Positions 54,029-63,629 of a DNA stretch of 64,000 nucleotides are shown piece after piece. The DNA comes from Calothrix sp. NIES-4101 (GTDB lineage: Bacteria; Cyanobacteriota; Cyanobacteriia; Cyanobacteriales; Nostocaceae). The notes under the pieces are model-generated. The model was not told the origin of the DNA and searched no databases. It saw only the letters and a program-made list of their open reading frames with translations. Each line of letters begins with the position of its first letter. Within the stretch, counting starts at the first letter, position 1. Both the position numbers and the translations under genes were made by a program. The stretch covers positions 1,488,001 to 1,552,000 of the forward strand of contig AP018280.1 of assembly GCA_004296455.1 (NCBI GenBank), given 5' to 3'.

Positions 54029-55624
54029 ATGTCTGACTCTAAGTTTCCCGATTATTCTACTCCTGTTGAGGCGGAGAAGCCTGCTGTCACCGATTCCCCT
54101 TCCTCTGAACCAGAACAGCCACAACTCCAGCCAGAGCAAGCATATGTGCCAGGGAAAAAACGTCATTGGCTTTTGGTGATAGGAAGTATCTTGTTAATTA
54201 TTGGTCTTGGTGCTCGTTGGTACTGGTGGCAGATGAAACCAGCGATTAATACGGCTTCCAGTTCTCGGGCAGGGGCTAATCAACCGAAGGGAGTTCCCGT
54301 TAAACTAACCACTGTAGAGACTAGAAATTTACAGGAAACATCCCAATTTGTTGGCTCTTTAGAGGCTCCACGTTCAGTGGTACTCAAGCCAGATATTGAT
54401 GGACGAGTCACCGAGATTGTCGTGAAAGAAGGCGATCGCGTCCAAACTGGACAAGTGATTATTCGCCTGCAAAGTGACGATGCTCAATCCCAGGTACAGC
54501 AAGCAAAAGCTGCACTAGAACGTACCCAGACAAGACTGGCTGAACTGAAAGCAGGTACTCGTAAAGAAGAAATTGCCCAAGCTAGAGCCAAACTAAATCA
54601 AGCACAAATTCGCCTGAGTAATGCCCAAGCTGGAGCGCGTCCTGAAGAAATTGCCCAAGCTGAATCCCAAATTGAGGCCGCACAATCAGATTTAGAACTA
54701 GCTCAATCCAGAGCCAAACGATACGCACAATTAAGAAAAGAAGGTGCAGTTTCCCAAGACCAACTAGAAGGATATCTCAAAGAACAGCGTAGTGCTCAAG
54801 CCCGCTTGCAAGAAGCCCAGCGCCGACTAGAGCAAGTTAGAAAAAGCAGACGCTCTGATATTAATGAGTTAGCTGCCGTGGTTGAACAAGAAAAACAAAA
54901 TTTACGGCAATTAGAGAATGGCCCTCGGCGAGAAGAAATTGCCCAAGCGCGATCGCAAGTAAGTGAGGCAGCAGCTCAAGTCCGGACTGCTCAAGTTCAA
55001 CTGCAATATACTAATATCCTCGCTCCATTTACTGGTGTTGTTGGTGATATCCCGGTGAAACTGGGAGAATTTGTCAGTAAAGGCGACGATCTCACCACCA
55101 TCACCAAAAACGACTCCTTAGAACTAAACCTATCCATCCCCATCGACCAAGGTCAAAAATTGCGCGTGGGATTACCAGTGCAATTATTGGATGCCCAAGG
55201 TCAACCCACAGCTTCAGGTAAAGTCACTTTTATTTCCCCCGATGCCAGTGTCAACTCGCAGACAGTTTTAGCTAAAACCACCTTTACAAATGTCGGTGGG
55301 CAATTGCTCAATCGCCAATTAGTTAAAGCTCAAGTGGTTTGGGATGAACGCCCAGGCATTTTAATTCCCGTCACAGCCGTTTCTCGCTTGGGTGGAGAGA
55401 CTTTTGTGTTTGTAGCGCAAGCACCAGAGCAACCAAAACCAGGAATGCCTGCTTTAGTAGCTGTGCAAAAACCAGTCAAGTTAGGAGCCATTGAAGGCAA
55501 TAATTATCAAGTTATCGAAGGACTGAAGGCTGGAGAAAAAATCGTTGTCTCTGGCATTCTTAACCTCAATAATGGTGTGCCAATTATTGCTGAGTCGGAA
55601 GAGGGGAGTAATCGGAAAAACTAA
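54029..55624 (+). CDS. RND efflux membrane fusion protein (HlyD/AcrA type)
   Basis: This is the periplasmic adaptor of the RND pump encoded next. It has a Pro/Glu-rich cytoplasmic tail (about 45 residues), one membrane helix (HWLLVIGSILLIIGLGARWY), a lipoyl half (SVVLKPDIDGRVTEIVVKEG), and a long coiled coil with an internal repeat RxEEIAQAR found three or four times (for example RKEEIAQARAKL, RPEEIAQAESQI, RREEIAQARSQV). The second lipoyl half (YTNILAPFTGVVGDI) and the beta-barrel domain follow. I start at ATG 54029 (MSDSKFPDYS); an ATG at 54002 would add nine residues. Confidence 0.92.
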   Translation: MSDSKFPDYSTPVEAEKPAVTDSPSSEPEQPQLQPEQAYVPGKKRHWLLVIGSILLIIGLGARWYWWQMKPAINTASSSRAGANQPKGVPVKLTTVETRNLQETSQFVGSLEAPRSVVLKPDIDGRVTEIVVKEGDRVQTGQVIIRLQSDDAQSQVQQAKAALERTQTRLAELKAGTRKEEIAQARAKLNQAQIRLSNAQAGARPEEIAQAESQIEAAQSDLELAQSRAKRYAQLRKEGAVSQDQLEGYLKEQRSAQARLQEAQRRLEQVRKSRRSDINELAAVVEQEKQNLRQLENGPRREEIAQARSQVSEAAAQVRTAQVQLQYTNILAPFTGVVGDIPVKLGEFVSKGDDLTTITKNDSLELNLSIPIDQGQKLRVGLPVQLLDAQGQPTASGKVTFISPDASVNSQTVLAKTTFTNVGGQLLNRQLVKAQVVWDERPGILIPVTAVSRLGGETFVFVAQAPEQPKPGMPALVAVQKPVKLGAIEGNNYQVIEGLKAGEKIVVSGILNLNNGVPIIAESEEGSNRKN

Positions 55625-55683
55625 GTTTTGTGTCAATTACATAACCAGTAATTCCCCAGTTTCACTTACCGATTACCAAAAAT

Positions 55684-58600
55684 ATGTTTGTTGATTTTTT
55701 TATTAAGCGACCGATCTTTGCGACGGTCTGCGGCATCATGATTCTGATGGTGGGATTAATCAGTATTCCCACCTTGCCGATCGCCCGATTCCCTGATATT
55801 ACCCCCACACAAATCAGCGTTACCGCCAACTATAGCGGAGCCAGTGCCGAGGTGGTTGAAAGTGGGGTGACTAATATCTTAGAAAGGCAAATCAACGGCG
55901 TTGAGGGACTTAAATATCTTACTTCCAGTAGCAGCAACGATGGTTCTACCAATATTACAGCCACCTTTGATTCGTCCCGAAATAAAGACATTGCCGCCGT
56001 TGATGTCCAAAATCGGGTTTCTGTTGCTCAACCCCAACTACCTGATGTTGTCCAACGCACAGGGGTGAGAGTTTCTAAGCAATCTAACAGCATTCTCTTA
56101 GCGATTGGTTTGTACGCAGAAAATAAAGAGTACGACAATACATTCTTAAGTAATTATGCTGACCTTTACTTAGCAGATGCATTAAAAAGAGTCAAAGGTG
56201 TCAGCGATGTACGCATCTTTGGTGAACGCCGCTATGCCATGCGCCTCTGGTTAGACCCCAACCGGCTAGCCAGTCGCGGATTGACCACAGATGATGTCAC
56301 CAACGCACTCACCGAACAAAACTTACAAGTTGGTGCTGGTAGAATTGGTCAAGAACCGGCTCCTAAAGGACAAAAATACCAGCTAGATGTCCGTGCTTCC
56401 AGTCGGTTGACAAATACGGCAGAATTTGAGGAAATTGTCCTCAAATCTGAGGGTAATGGCACCTTAGTCAAACTCAAAGATGTTGGTAGAGCCGAACTAG
56501 GTGCAGAAAATTACAATACATTTCTACGATTTCGCGGTAACGATGCCGTAGGGTTGGGGATTTATCAAATTCCTGGTAGCAATGCCTTGGATGTAGCCAA
56601 GGGAGTAAAAGCTGCAATGGTGGAGTTGGCTCCGAGCTTTCCGCCAGGATTGAAGTATCAGGTAGCATTTGACACAACACTGTTTGTAGAAGAGTCCTTG
56701 GCAGAAGTATTCAAGACTCTCATGGAAGCGGTGGTGTTAGTTGTCATTGTGATTTTCGTCTTCTTGCAGGACTGGCGGACGACATTAATTCCCGCAATTA
56801 CAATTCCTCTTTCCCTAATTGGCACATTTATCTTCGTCAAAGCTTTTGACTTTTCCATAAATAGTTTGACTTTGTTTGGCTTGACTTTAGCCTCAGGGAT
56901 GGTGGTAGATGATGCGATTGTTGTTGTAGAGCAAATCAGCCGCTTTATTCAGGATAAAGGTATGAGTCCGCGTCAGGCGGCAAGTGAATCAATGGCAGAA
57001 CTGTTTGGTGCAGTAATTGCCACTTCCCTGGTGCTGATGGCGGTGTTTGTGCCAGTTGCATTCTTTCCGGGAACTACAGGCGCACTTTATCGGCAATTTG
57101 CGCTGACAATTGCTTTTGCGATCGCTATTTCTACTTTTTTAGCTCTCACCTTGACTCCTGCTTTATGTGGTCAACTGCTGCGGCAAGGGCAACATTCTCC
57201 CAGATGGATTAGTTGGTTATTTGACCTGATTAATCGATTTTTGGATTGGGTAACAACAAGTTATGCGCGATCGCTTAATTTCCTCACCCGCATCAAAGGT
57301 ATTATTATTGGGCTATTCATTGTCTCCTTGGGAATGACAGCTTGGTTGTACATGAGTGTACCAACGGCCTTTTTACCTGACGAAGATGAAGGCTATTTTC
57401 TGACTATCATTCAAGGGCCGCAAGGAGTTTCGCTGCAATATACCAGCGAAGTCATGGACAAAGTAGAACAAGAAATTCTCCAAGTTCCGGAAGTTTTAGG
57501 AACTTTTGCTGTTGGCGGTTTTGGTTTTAGTGGTAGCACTGCCAATAGTGGCATTATCTTTACAACTTTAAAACCTTGGGATGAACGGCAAAAACCCAAT
57601 CAGTCAGTCCAGGCGATTCTTGGTAATTTGCGTGGGAAATTGATGACAATTTCCGAAGCCAGAGTTTTTCCGGTAAATCCGCCACCGATTCAAGGTTTAG
57701 GCAACTTTGGCGGCTTTGTGTTTCAACTCCAAGACCGGAGAGGTAATAGTGGTTTAGAAAATTTAGTGCAAGCAATGGGTCAGTTACTTGGTCGCGCCAA
57801 TCAAACCCCAGGATTGCAAGCTGTATTTAGTACTTTTGCGGCGGATACACCACAAGTTTTGGTAGAAGTAGACCGAAACAAAGCCAAAGCCTTGCAAGTT
57901 TCTATAGATGATGTCTTCAATACCCTACAAACTGCTTTGGGTTCAAGATATGTTAATGATTTCAACCTGCAACAGCGTAATTATCGCGTTTACGTCCAAG
58001 CAGATCAACAGTTTCGCTCTAACCCCAAAGATATTGGGCAACTATTTGTACGTTCTCAAAAAAATCAAATGATTCCTTTGAGTAACCTAGTCAAAATTAC
58101 GCCAACGGTGGGAGCACAAACAATTAATCACTACAATTTATTTCGTTCAATTGAAATTAACGGTGCGGCGGCTCCCGGCTTTAGTTCCGGCGATGCCATT
58201 AAATCAATGGAGCAGGTTGCTAAAGCAGTTTTATCACCTGGTTATGGTTATGAATGGTCGGGAACGGCATTAGAAGAAATAGATTCTGGTGGTTTAGCCC
58301 CTCTGATTTTTGGTTTAGGTTTGGTCTTTGTGTTTTTGGTATTAGCTGCTCAGTATGAAAATTACATTGACCCAATCATTATTTTGCTTTCAGTTCCCTT
58401 AGCAATTTTTGGAGCACTTATAGCTCAATCTATACGGGGTTTTTCTAATGATGTTTACTGCCAAATTGGTTTGGTGATGTTGATTGGTTTAGCTAGTAAA
58501 AATGCCATTTTAATTGTCGAATTTGCTAACCAATTAAGGGAGCAAGGTCTGCCAATTACAAAAGCAGTAATTGAAGCTTCACAACAGAGGTTACGACCAA

Positions 58601-58842
58601 TTTTGATGACTGCTTTTTCTACACTTTTGGGAATTTTCCCCTTAGCTACAGCCACAGGAGCCGGAGCCGGCAGCCGTCAATCTTTGGGAACAACAGTTTT
58701 TGGGGGGATGCTGATTGCTACTTTTCTGAGTTTGTTTGTTGTGCCGATTTTGTATATTGTGATTAAAACTGCTACCGATCGCTTTAGTAACCGAAATCGC
58801 CAGGAGCAATTACCCGTAAAGATTTCCGACGAGGAAGCTTAA
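55684..58842 (+). CDS. RND multidrug efflux transporter (HAE1 type)
   Basis: The proton-driven inner-membrane pump is 1,052 residues long, the full length of an AcrB-type transporter. It begins MFVDFFIKRPIFATVCGIMI, with periplasmic and membrane halves duplicated. Motifs include SVTANYSGASAEVVESGVTN, the TM4 charged region GLTLASGMVVDDAIVVVE with the two proton-relay aspartates, and QIGLVMLIGLASKNAILIVEF in the second half. It follows its MFP gene after 59 bp. No outer-membrane TolC-like gene follows, so the third component is elsewhere. Confidence 0.96.
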   Translation: MFVDFFIKRPIFATVCGIMILMVGLISIPTLPIARFPDITPTQISVTANYSGASAEVVESGVTNILERQINGVEGLKYLTSSSSNDGSTNITATFDSSRNKDIAAVDVQNRVSVAQPQLPDVVQRTGVRVSKQSNSILLAIGLYAENKEYDNTFLSNYADLYLADALKRVKGVSDVRIFGERRYAMRLWLDPNRLASRGLTTDDVTNALTEQNLQVGAGRIGQEPAPKGQKYQLDVRASSRLTNTAEFEEIVLKSEGNGTLVKLKDVGRAELGAENYNTFLRFRGNDAVGLGIYQIPGSNALDVAKGVKAAMVELAPSFPPGLKYQVAFDTTLFVEESLAEVFKTLMEAVVLVVIVIFVFLQDWRTTLIPAITIPLSLIGTFIFVKAFDFSINSLTLFGLTLASGMVVDDAIVVVEQISRFIQDKGMSPRQAASESMAELFGAVIATSLVLMAVFVPVAFFPGTTGALYRQFALTIAFAIAISTFLALTLTPALCGQLLRQGQHSPRWISWLFDLINRFLDWVTTSYARSLNFLTRIKGIIIGLFIVSLGMTAWLYMSVPTAFLPDEDEGYFLTIIQGPQGVSLQYTSEVMDKVEQEILQVPEVLGTFAVGGFGFSGSTANSGIIFTTLKPWDERQKPNQSVQAILGNLRGKLMTISEARVFPVNPPPIQGLGNFGGFVFQLQDRRGNSGLENLVQAMGQLLGRANQTPGLQAVFSTFAADTPQVLVEVDRNKAKALQVSIDDVFNTLQTALGSRYVNDFNLQQRNYRVYVQADQQFRSNPKDIGQLFVRSQKNQMIPLSNLVKITPTVGAQTINHYNLFRSIEINGAAAPGFSSGDAIKSMEQVAKAVLSPGYGYEWSGTALEEIDSGGLAPLIFGLGLVFVFLVLAAQYENYIDPIIILLSVPLAIFGALIAQSIRGFSNDVYCQIGLVMLIGLASKNAILIVEFANQLREQGLPITKAVIEASQQRLRPILMTAFSTLLGIFPLATATGAGAGSRQSLGTTVFGGMLIATFLSLFVVPILYIVIKTATDRFSNRNRQEQLPVKISDEEA

Positions 58843-58868
58843 GAGGAAAAAATAAGGTTTTCCCATAT

Positions 58869-58941
58869 ATCAAGTCCGTGTAAAAATTTATCGTCTTAGC
58901 TAACGCCAAGTAGAAATGATAAATAATCATGCGGACTTGAT
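58869..58941. terminator. Nested inverted repeat between convergent genes
   Basis: ATCAAGTCCG (58869-58878) pairs with CGGACTTGAT (58932-58941). Inside it, ATTTATC (58886-58892) pairs with GATAAAT (58918-58924). The element occupies nearly the whole space between the stops of the RND pump and the hydrolase and could end both transcripts, though it lacks a clear T tract. Confidence 0.5.
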
Positions 58942-58949
58942 CACATTCC

Positions 58950-60131
58950 CTATTTTAAAGGAGGGACTAGGGGTAAATTGGGGTCTTGTTCTGTATTACT
59001 CATATTACCTGGGTCAATTTCACCAGTCGTTAAAAATCTATAGGTTTCCTGATATAAACTTTGCCAAAAACGATTAGTCATGCCCTGGCTTTTCACGTCT
59101 GGCTCTGCCAGAGGATGGGGAACTAAATCGCTAGCGGGGTACATATAAAAACGATGTCCCTTTTTATTTCCACCAATATCATTGAAAAACTTCTGATTTG
59201 TGGGGATGTTTGCAGCATCCTCATTTTCCGTCAGCACCATAAAAGTCGGCACCTGCTGCAATGCTTTCACATTTTTAGGTTCACGCACAAAAGCGCCATA
59301 TTTTGCTGCTGCTGTCAGCGCTCCAATGGGAAAACTTTCACCGGGACTCCAGCTTTTTTCATGTATATCCAACGGGCCTGCTAAATTCACATATCGCTCC
59401 ATCATCGGTTCGTGAAGCTTTAATAACGGTGCATAGCTGACAACCTTGGAGATACGTTGAGGTTTATCTGCCGCTAAACCAAGTGCGATCGCAGCTCCTA
59501 CAGATAGGCCAATGGTATAAATTGGCCCTGGCATATCGTCGAGTTCCGCCAATCTTTGCTGGGCATGGGTGAGATATTCCATATGATTGGAATCAAAATA
59601 ACGGTAAAAATCAGGGTCGTTATCTCTCTCGACTGCGGGGACAATATCTACTAAACGCGGTTCAATCAATAGTAATCGTGCTACTAAACTAGCTTGGAGT
59701 TGAAGTGAAGGACGCTGAAATTTATTAGGGTCTGTGGGGAAATTCGCAACATAGTTGGATAAAACACTGTCTTTTAGGACTTTCTCTCGCAGAGGCTTGT
59801 AAATTTCCGGTTTTAAGTCAACCTGACACCAAAACTTGCTAGGTGGTTGCAGAGCGTGTCCAGCTAAATTTGTTTGGTAATAATTGAAACCATTAGCAAA
59901 CAAGTAATCAGAAAGTTTAGACATTTGCTTCGGCTTGCCGCTAAAGCCGTGAAATATCACCACTGTACCGTGTATAGCTTTTCCAGCTTCGTGAAAACCG
60001 TAGTAAGGAGTGGAACCAGAGCGGAAATTGGGGTTAGCTTCCACACTTTTAATATAAGCATCAATTTTTGCTTTAGTGCGGGAGATTTGTTCGCTAGTAG
60101 GAGTTGCAGAGAGTGCTAAATTTGTAGTCAT
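58950..60131 (-). CDS. Alpha/beta hydrolase
   Basis: The 393-residue protein has an alpha/beta-hydrolase core. The strand-loop VVIFHGFSGKPKQMSKLSDY forms the oxyanion region, the nucleophile elbow is TIGLSVGAAIALGLA (Ser of GLSVG), and a late DLVPHPLAEPD is a candidate His region. No signal peptide is visible, and a lid-like insertion is likely between about 110 and 210. The substrate (an ester, amide or lipid) cannot be told. It is convergent with the RND pump gene. Confidence 0.83.
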   Translation of the reverse strand: MTTNLALSATPTSEQISRTKAKIDAYIKSVEANPNFRSGSTPYYGFHEAGKAIHGTVVIFHGFSGKPKQMSKLSDYLFANGFNYYQTNLAGHALQPPSKFWCQVDLKPEIYKPLREKVLKDSVLSNYVANFPTDPNKFQRPSLQLQASLVARLLLIEPRLVDIVPAVERDNDPDFYRYFDSNHMEYLTHAQQRLAELDDMPGPIYTIGLSVGAAIALGLAADKPQRISKVVSYAPLLKLHEPMMERYVNLAGPLDIHEKSWSPGESFPIGALTAAAKYGAFVREPKNVKALQQVPTFMVLTENEDAANIPTNQKFFNDIGGNKKGHRFYMYPASDLVPHPLAEPDVKSQGMTNRFWQSLYQETYRFLTTGEIDPGNMSNTEQDPNLPLVPPLK

Positions 60132-60475
60132 AATTATTTTGGTAGACTTCTGTATTGCTCTGAAAATAGCGCCTTCAAGAACTAGGTAAAATCAAGAGTT
60201 GCAATATCTCGGATTCAAATAAATACATCATTAACTCTGTATGGAATTACAGAAACTATTTTGTATTTGCAATAAATCAATACAAAACAAAATAGAAGGT
60301 GATTGCGGGATATTTGAGAATTTGAATTCAAAATAATCGCTAGACCTCCGTGTTTACCTCAGGGTTCCACCTAGATATTTGAGATTATGTATTACGTTCA
60401 ACTAATCAATCGTGATGAAAACGTTTTTCCACGTTGGCTTGTTCGTAGATATTCAGACGAAATTAATGATACAGC
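60132..60475. other. Intergenic region with a short overlapping frame
   Basis: No gene is clear. A 49-codon frame (60387-60536, M-Y-Y-V-Q-L-I-N) reads through the end of the transpeptidase gene on the opposite strand. Its opening has normal-looking codon use but the rest overlaps the other gene, so it may be the start of a decayed gene. The remainder is AT-rich sequence upstream of the hydrolase gene. Confidence 0.25.
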
Positions 60476-60988
60476 TTATCGCTGCACAATTATTGGTGTA
60501 CCTACCCTAGACCACTCATATAACCATTTTGCATGATTGGGGGCAAGATTCACGCAACCTCTACTCACCGGAGTCCCAAACTTGCGGTGCCAATAAGCAC
60601 CATGAACACCATAACCGCGATCGTAATACATCACATGGGGCACATTAGGAATATTGTAACCCTCACCCTGCATCCGTGTTTTCTTTAGCTTAGTTTGCAC
60701 ATTAAAAATACCAGTCAATGTCGGAGTTGATTTTTTGCCAGTAGATACTAGCACTGTATATACAGGCTTTCTACCTTCCCAAGCAATTAATTTTTGCCTG
60801 GAAATATCAACTTGAATCCAGCGTTGTTTTGATTGTTTCAACTTTTGAATTTGCTGTTTGATTAATTGTCCTTTGGGTTGCGCTGCCACTTGCTGGGGAT
60901 TAGCCACTAGGGTACTGAAACTAAACATTACAGAGGCAAATAACAGAGATGGAAGATGCGAGTACTGAGAATTAGCCTTTTTATTCAT
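60476..60988 (-). CDS. L,D-transpeptidase (YkuD domain)
   Basis: The protein is an exported cell-wall enzyme that makes or remodels 3-3 peptidoglycan crosslinks or attaches proteins. The 170 residues start with a signal peptide (LLFASVMFSFSTLVANPQQV-A-A-Q). A YkuD domain follows: WIQVDISRQKLIAWEGRKP, VSTGKKSTPTLTGIFNVQ, YGVHGAYWHRKFGTPVSRG and the catalytic Cys in SRGCVNLAPNHAKWLY. It has no LysM domain. It is short but complete. Confidence 0.93.
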   Translation of the reverse strand: MNKKANSQYSHLPSLLFASVMFSFSTLVANPQQVAAQPKGQLIKQQIQKLKQSKQRWIQVDISRQKLIAWEGRKPVYTVLVSTGKKSTPTLTGIFNVQTKLKKTRMQGEGYNIPNVPHVMYYDRGYGVHGAYWHRKFGTPVSRGCVNLAPNHAKWLYEWSRVGTPIIVQR

Positions 60989-61172
60989 AAAATACTTGAA
61001 ACAAGTCGTTTTGGCAAAAAAATCACTAAGTCACTATTTTATACTAATCGTAAATTCTCTAGTATTTTTTGTTTAGATAGTTATTTTAGCTACATATAAC
61101 TTCTCACCCAGCAAATAGGGCTGTAAACTTATGCTCTACATTAATTACATAGATAAAAATATAGAGGCTACT

Positions 61173-62681
61173 ATGTCGCAAGTATCGCAGAGGAAAAAAG
61201 TTGTCGTAGTTGGTGGTGGCTGGGCTGGTTTGGGTGCAACCTATCATTTGGCGAAACAAGGTTATGATGTCACATTACTCGAAGCTGGAGCATATCCTGG
61301 AGGACTTGTAGCAGGTTGGAAAACTGCGGGAGGAAAATCTGTAGAGGCTGGTATTCACGGTTTTTGGTATCCCTACCGCAATATTTTTGCTCTGATTAAT
61401 GAATTAGAAATCAATCCCTTTACTACTTGGACTCGTTCTTCCCAATATTCACCTTTTGGTTTAGAAGTTGAATCGCCAATTTTCCAAGATTTACCCCGAC
61501 TTCCTACTCCTTTAGGCACTTTTCTCTATACTCAATTTCAACGTTTACCATTTATAGATAGATTGAGTGCGTTACCACTACTTTATTCTTTAGTTGATTT
61601 TGATAATTCTGATGAAGCTTGGCGACGCTATGATTTTGTCACCGCCAGGGAATTATTTAAACAGTTTGGTGTTTCCGCAAGGTTATATAAAGATGCATTT
61701 GAACCCATGTTATTAGTGGGATTATTTGCACCAGGTGAACAATGTTCTGCGGCGGCAACATTGGGGATGTTATATTATTTTATTTTGGCGCATCAACATG
61801 ATTTTGATGTGGTTTGGTGTCGCGGAACTGTGGGTGAACAAATTTTTCGTCCTTGGGTAGAAAAGATTGCCAAAGCAGGTGGAAATATTTTAGCTAATCG
61901 TCGTGTGACTGATGTGATTGTTGAAGAAAATCGGGTGACGGGTGTAGTTTGTGATGATGAAGTATTTACTGCTGATGCTGTCATTTTTTCTGTGGGCATC
62001 ACCGGGATGAAAAAGATTATTGCTAACAGTTCTAGTTTACAAAGTCGGGAAGAGTTTAGAAATGTCAATAATTTGGGTGCAATTGATGTTTTAGCAGTTC
62101 GCCTATGGTTGGATAGAAAAATACATATTCCTCGTCCTTCTAATGCCTGTTTTGGCTTTGATGATACGACTGGTTGGACTTTCTTTGATTTAAATGCTTT
62201 ACATGACGAATATCGAGATGAACCGGGAACCGTTGTTGAGGTCGATTTTTATCACGCCAATCAATTTATCAATCTTGATAATGTAGAAATTATTGCAATT
62301 GTGCAGAAATATCTAAAAACCTGTATTTCCGAATTTGGTAATGCCAAAGTTATAGATAGTAGTATCATTAGATTGCCACAAGCAGTTACTCATTTTGCAC
62401 CAGGTAGCTATCGCAATATGTTGCCGGCACAAACAAGTTTTCAGAACATATTCATGAGTGGTGATTGGATTATTAATAGGCACGGTTCTTGGTCACAAGA
62501 AAAAGCATTTGTCACAGGTTTAGAAGCTGCCAATTTAGTAATTACTAATTTAGGTGGAGGAGAATTGGCAAATATTTTACCTATTGAAGAAGACGAAAAG
62601 CATATCCAAACATTACGTGATATTAACCGTGGCTTCAAGTTAATTGGAAAATCGATCTTGCCTAGCTTTTGGCTGCCTTAA
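61173..62681 (+). CDS. FAD-dependent oxidoreductase, carotenoid-desaturase-like
   Basis: The flavoprotein is of the amine oxidase/phytoene desaturase superfamily. The dinucleotide fold is at the start (KVVVVGGGWAGLGATYHLAK, LLEAGAYPGGLVAGW), followed by GIHGFWYPYRNIF. The C-terminal FAD motif is IFMSGDWIINRHGSWSQEKA with the GLEAANL end. The general pattern is closest to zeta-carotene desaturase-like proteins, so a role in isoprenoid or carotenoid oxidation is inferred; the reaction is not certain. I start at ATG 61173 because AGAGG lies before it; 14 upstream in-frame codons are untypical. Confidence 0.82.
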   Translation: MSQVSQRKKVVVVGGGWAGLGATYHLAKQGYDVTLLEAGAYPGGLVAGWKTAGGKSVEAGIHGFWYPYRNIFALINELEINPFTTWTRSSQYSPFGLEVESPIFQDLPRLPTPLGTFLYTQFQRLPFIDRLSALPLLYSLVDFDNSDEAWRRYDFVTARELFKQFGVSARLYKDAFEPMLLVGLFAPGEQCSAAATLGMLYYFILAHQHDFDVVWCRGTVGEQIFRPWVEKIAKAGGNILANRRVTDVIVEENRVTGVVCDDEVFTADAVIFSVGITGMKKIIANSSSLQSREEFRNVNNLGAIDVLAVRLWLDRKIHIPRPSNACFGFDDTTGWTFFDLNALHDEYRDEPGTVVEVDFYHANQFINLDNVEIIAIVQKYLKTCISEFGNAKVIDSSIIRLPQAVTHFAPGSYRNMLPAQTSFQNIFMSGDWIINRHGSWSQEKAFVTGLEAANLVITNLGGGELANILPIEEDEKHIQTLRDINRGFKLIGKSILPSFWLP

Positions 62682-62981
62682 GTATTGTGATTAGATTAAT
62701 ATTTCTACACATAAGGAAAGTCAGTAGCCAATTCTTGATCGCGAAACAAATCTTTAATGACATCTTTGTAACTTTTCTGATCAATAACTGGGAAATATAA
62801 CAAGATGGAAATGAAGAAGAGGAATTTTTTTCCTAGTACAGGTCGGCGGAAATAAACCAACCATTGCAAATAGACAAAAAGCTTGTTTTATGGGCTTTAT
62901 TCCTTCTGCCTCCTGCCTTCACGTACTAGTCCTAATTTTTTATTTTCTATCTATATATAGCTATATCGTTGGAGATGACAA
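62682..62981. other. Intergenic region with a possible minus-strand gene remnant
   Basis: On the minus strand 62705-62887 is an open frame of 60 codons without an ATG. Its product looks protein-like: WLVYFRRPVLGKKF, a hydrophobic stretch FLFFISILLYFPV, then IDQKSYKDVIKDLF and a stop. It could be the 3' end of a lost membrane-protein gene. From about 62905 the sequence has the TTCTGCCTCCTGCC word frequent between cyanobacterial genes. Confidence 0.3.
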
Positions 62982-63434
62982 ATGCAAGCAATGATAGTAC
63001 GAATGAATTTACTGATGGCAACAGGTGCGATCGCAATTTTATTTGCGGGCTGTGGACCTAGTAAAGTGGCACAATGTAACGAAATAGTCAAAGTTGCCAA
63101 TCAAGCGGCAACAGTAGGACAGGAATTTGCAGCCGTCTCTCAATCTAAAGACTCGGGGAAAGCCGCTCAATCTTTTACCGAAGCAGCTAATAAAATTGAT
63201 AAACTCAGCAAAGATATGCAAGCTCTGGAAATCAAAGATGAAAAATTACAAGGTTTCCAAGGGCGTTTTGTGAAGATGTATCAGGATACTAACAAAGGTT
63301 TACGGGATGGGGCAGTTGCGCTTCAGAAAAAAAATCTCCCAGCAATAAATAAGGCTTTACAGGGAATTAAAGCAGGAGCCAGCCAGGAAAGTTCGTTGGT
63401 AAGTGAAGTTAATAGCTACTGCTCTGGGAAATAA
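62982..63434 (+). CDS. Small helical lipoprotein of unknown function
   Basis: The 150-residue protein has a lipoprotein signal (LLMATGAIAILFAGC, cysteine at about 24). The mature part is an all-helical, Lys/Ala/Gln-rich domain (ECN-like CNEIVKVANQAATVGQEF, SKDMQALEIKDEKLQGF, VALQKKNLPAINKALQGI) ending in YCSGK. Two cysteines outside the lipobox (C-N near 32 and the C-terminal C) could form a disulfide. Family name and function are unknown to me. A later ATG (codon 8) would keep the signal. Confidence 0.8.
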   Translation: MQAMIVRMNLLMATGAIAILFAGCGPSKVAQCNEIVKVANQAATVGQEFAAVSQSKDSGKAAQSFTEAANKIDKLSKDMQALEIKDEKLQGFQGRFVKMYQDTNKGLRDGAVALQKKNLPAINKALQGIKAGASQESSLVSEVNSYCSGK

Positions 63435-63558
63435 TATCCAGTTAGGTTAAGGGTTGTCGTTTAGATTAACGCGAAGACGTGAGAAGCGGGGACGCAAAGA
63501 AAGATTAATGATACTGATGATCCAAACTTGATATAATTCCAAAATTACCAAAAATTTA

Positions 63559-63582
63559 GGGGACGATCGCGCGATCATCCCC
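63559..63582 (-). terminator. Rho-independent terminator of ndhD
   Basis: GGGGA (63559-63563) pairs with TCCCC (63578-63582), and the inner GATC-GCGC-GATC extends the stem after one mismatch. On the minus strand the hairpin is followed by TAAATTTTTGG. It starts about 48 bp after the ndhD stop and fits termination of that transcript. Confidence 0.7.
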
Positions 63583-63629
63583 TTACACCACTGGTATTTG
63601 ATATTCTGACTAACTAGCTGCACGAGTCT

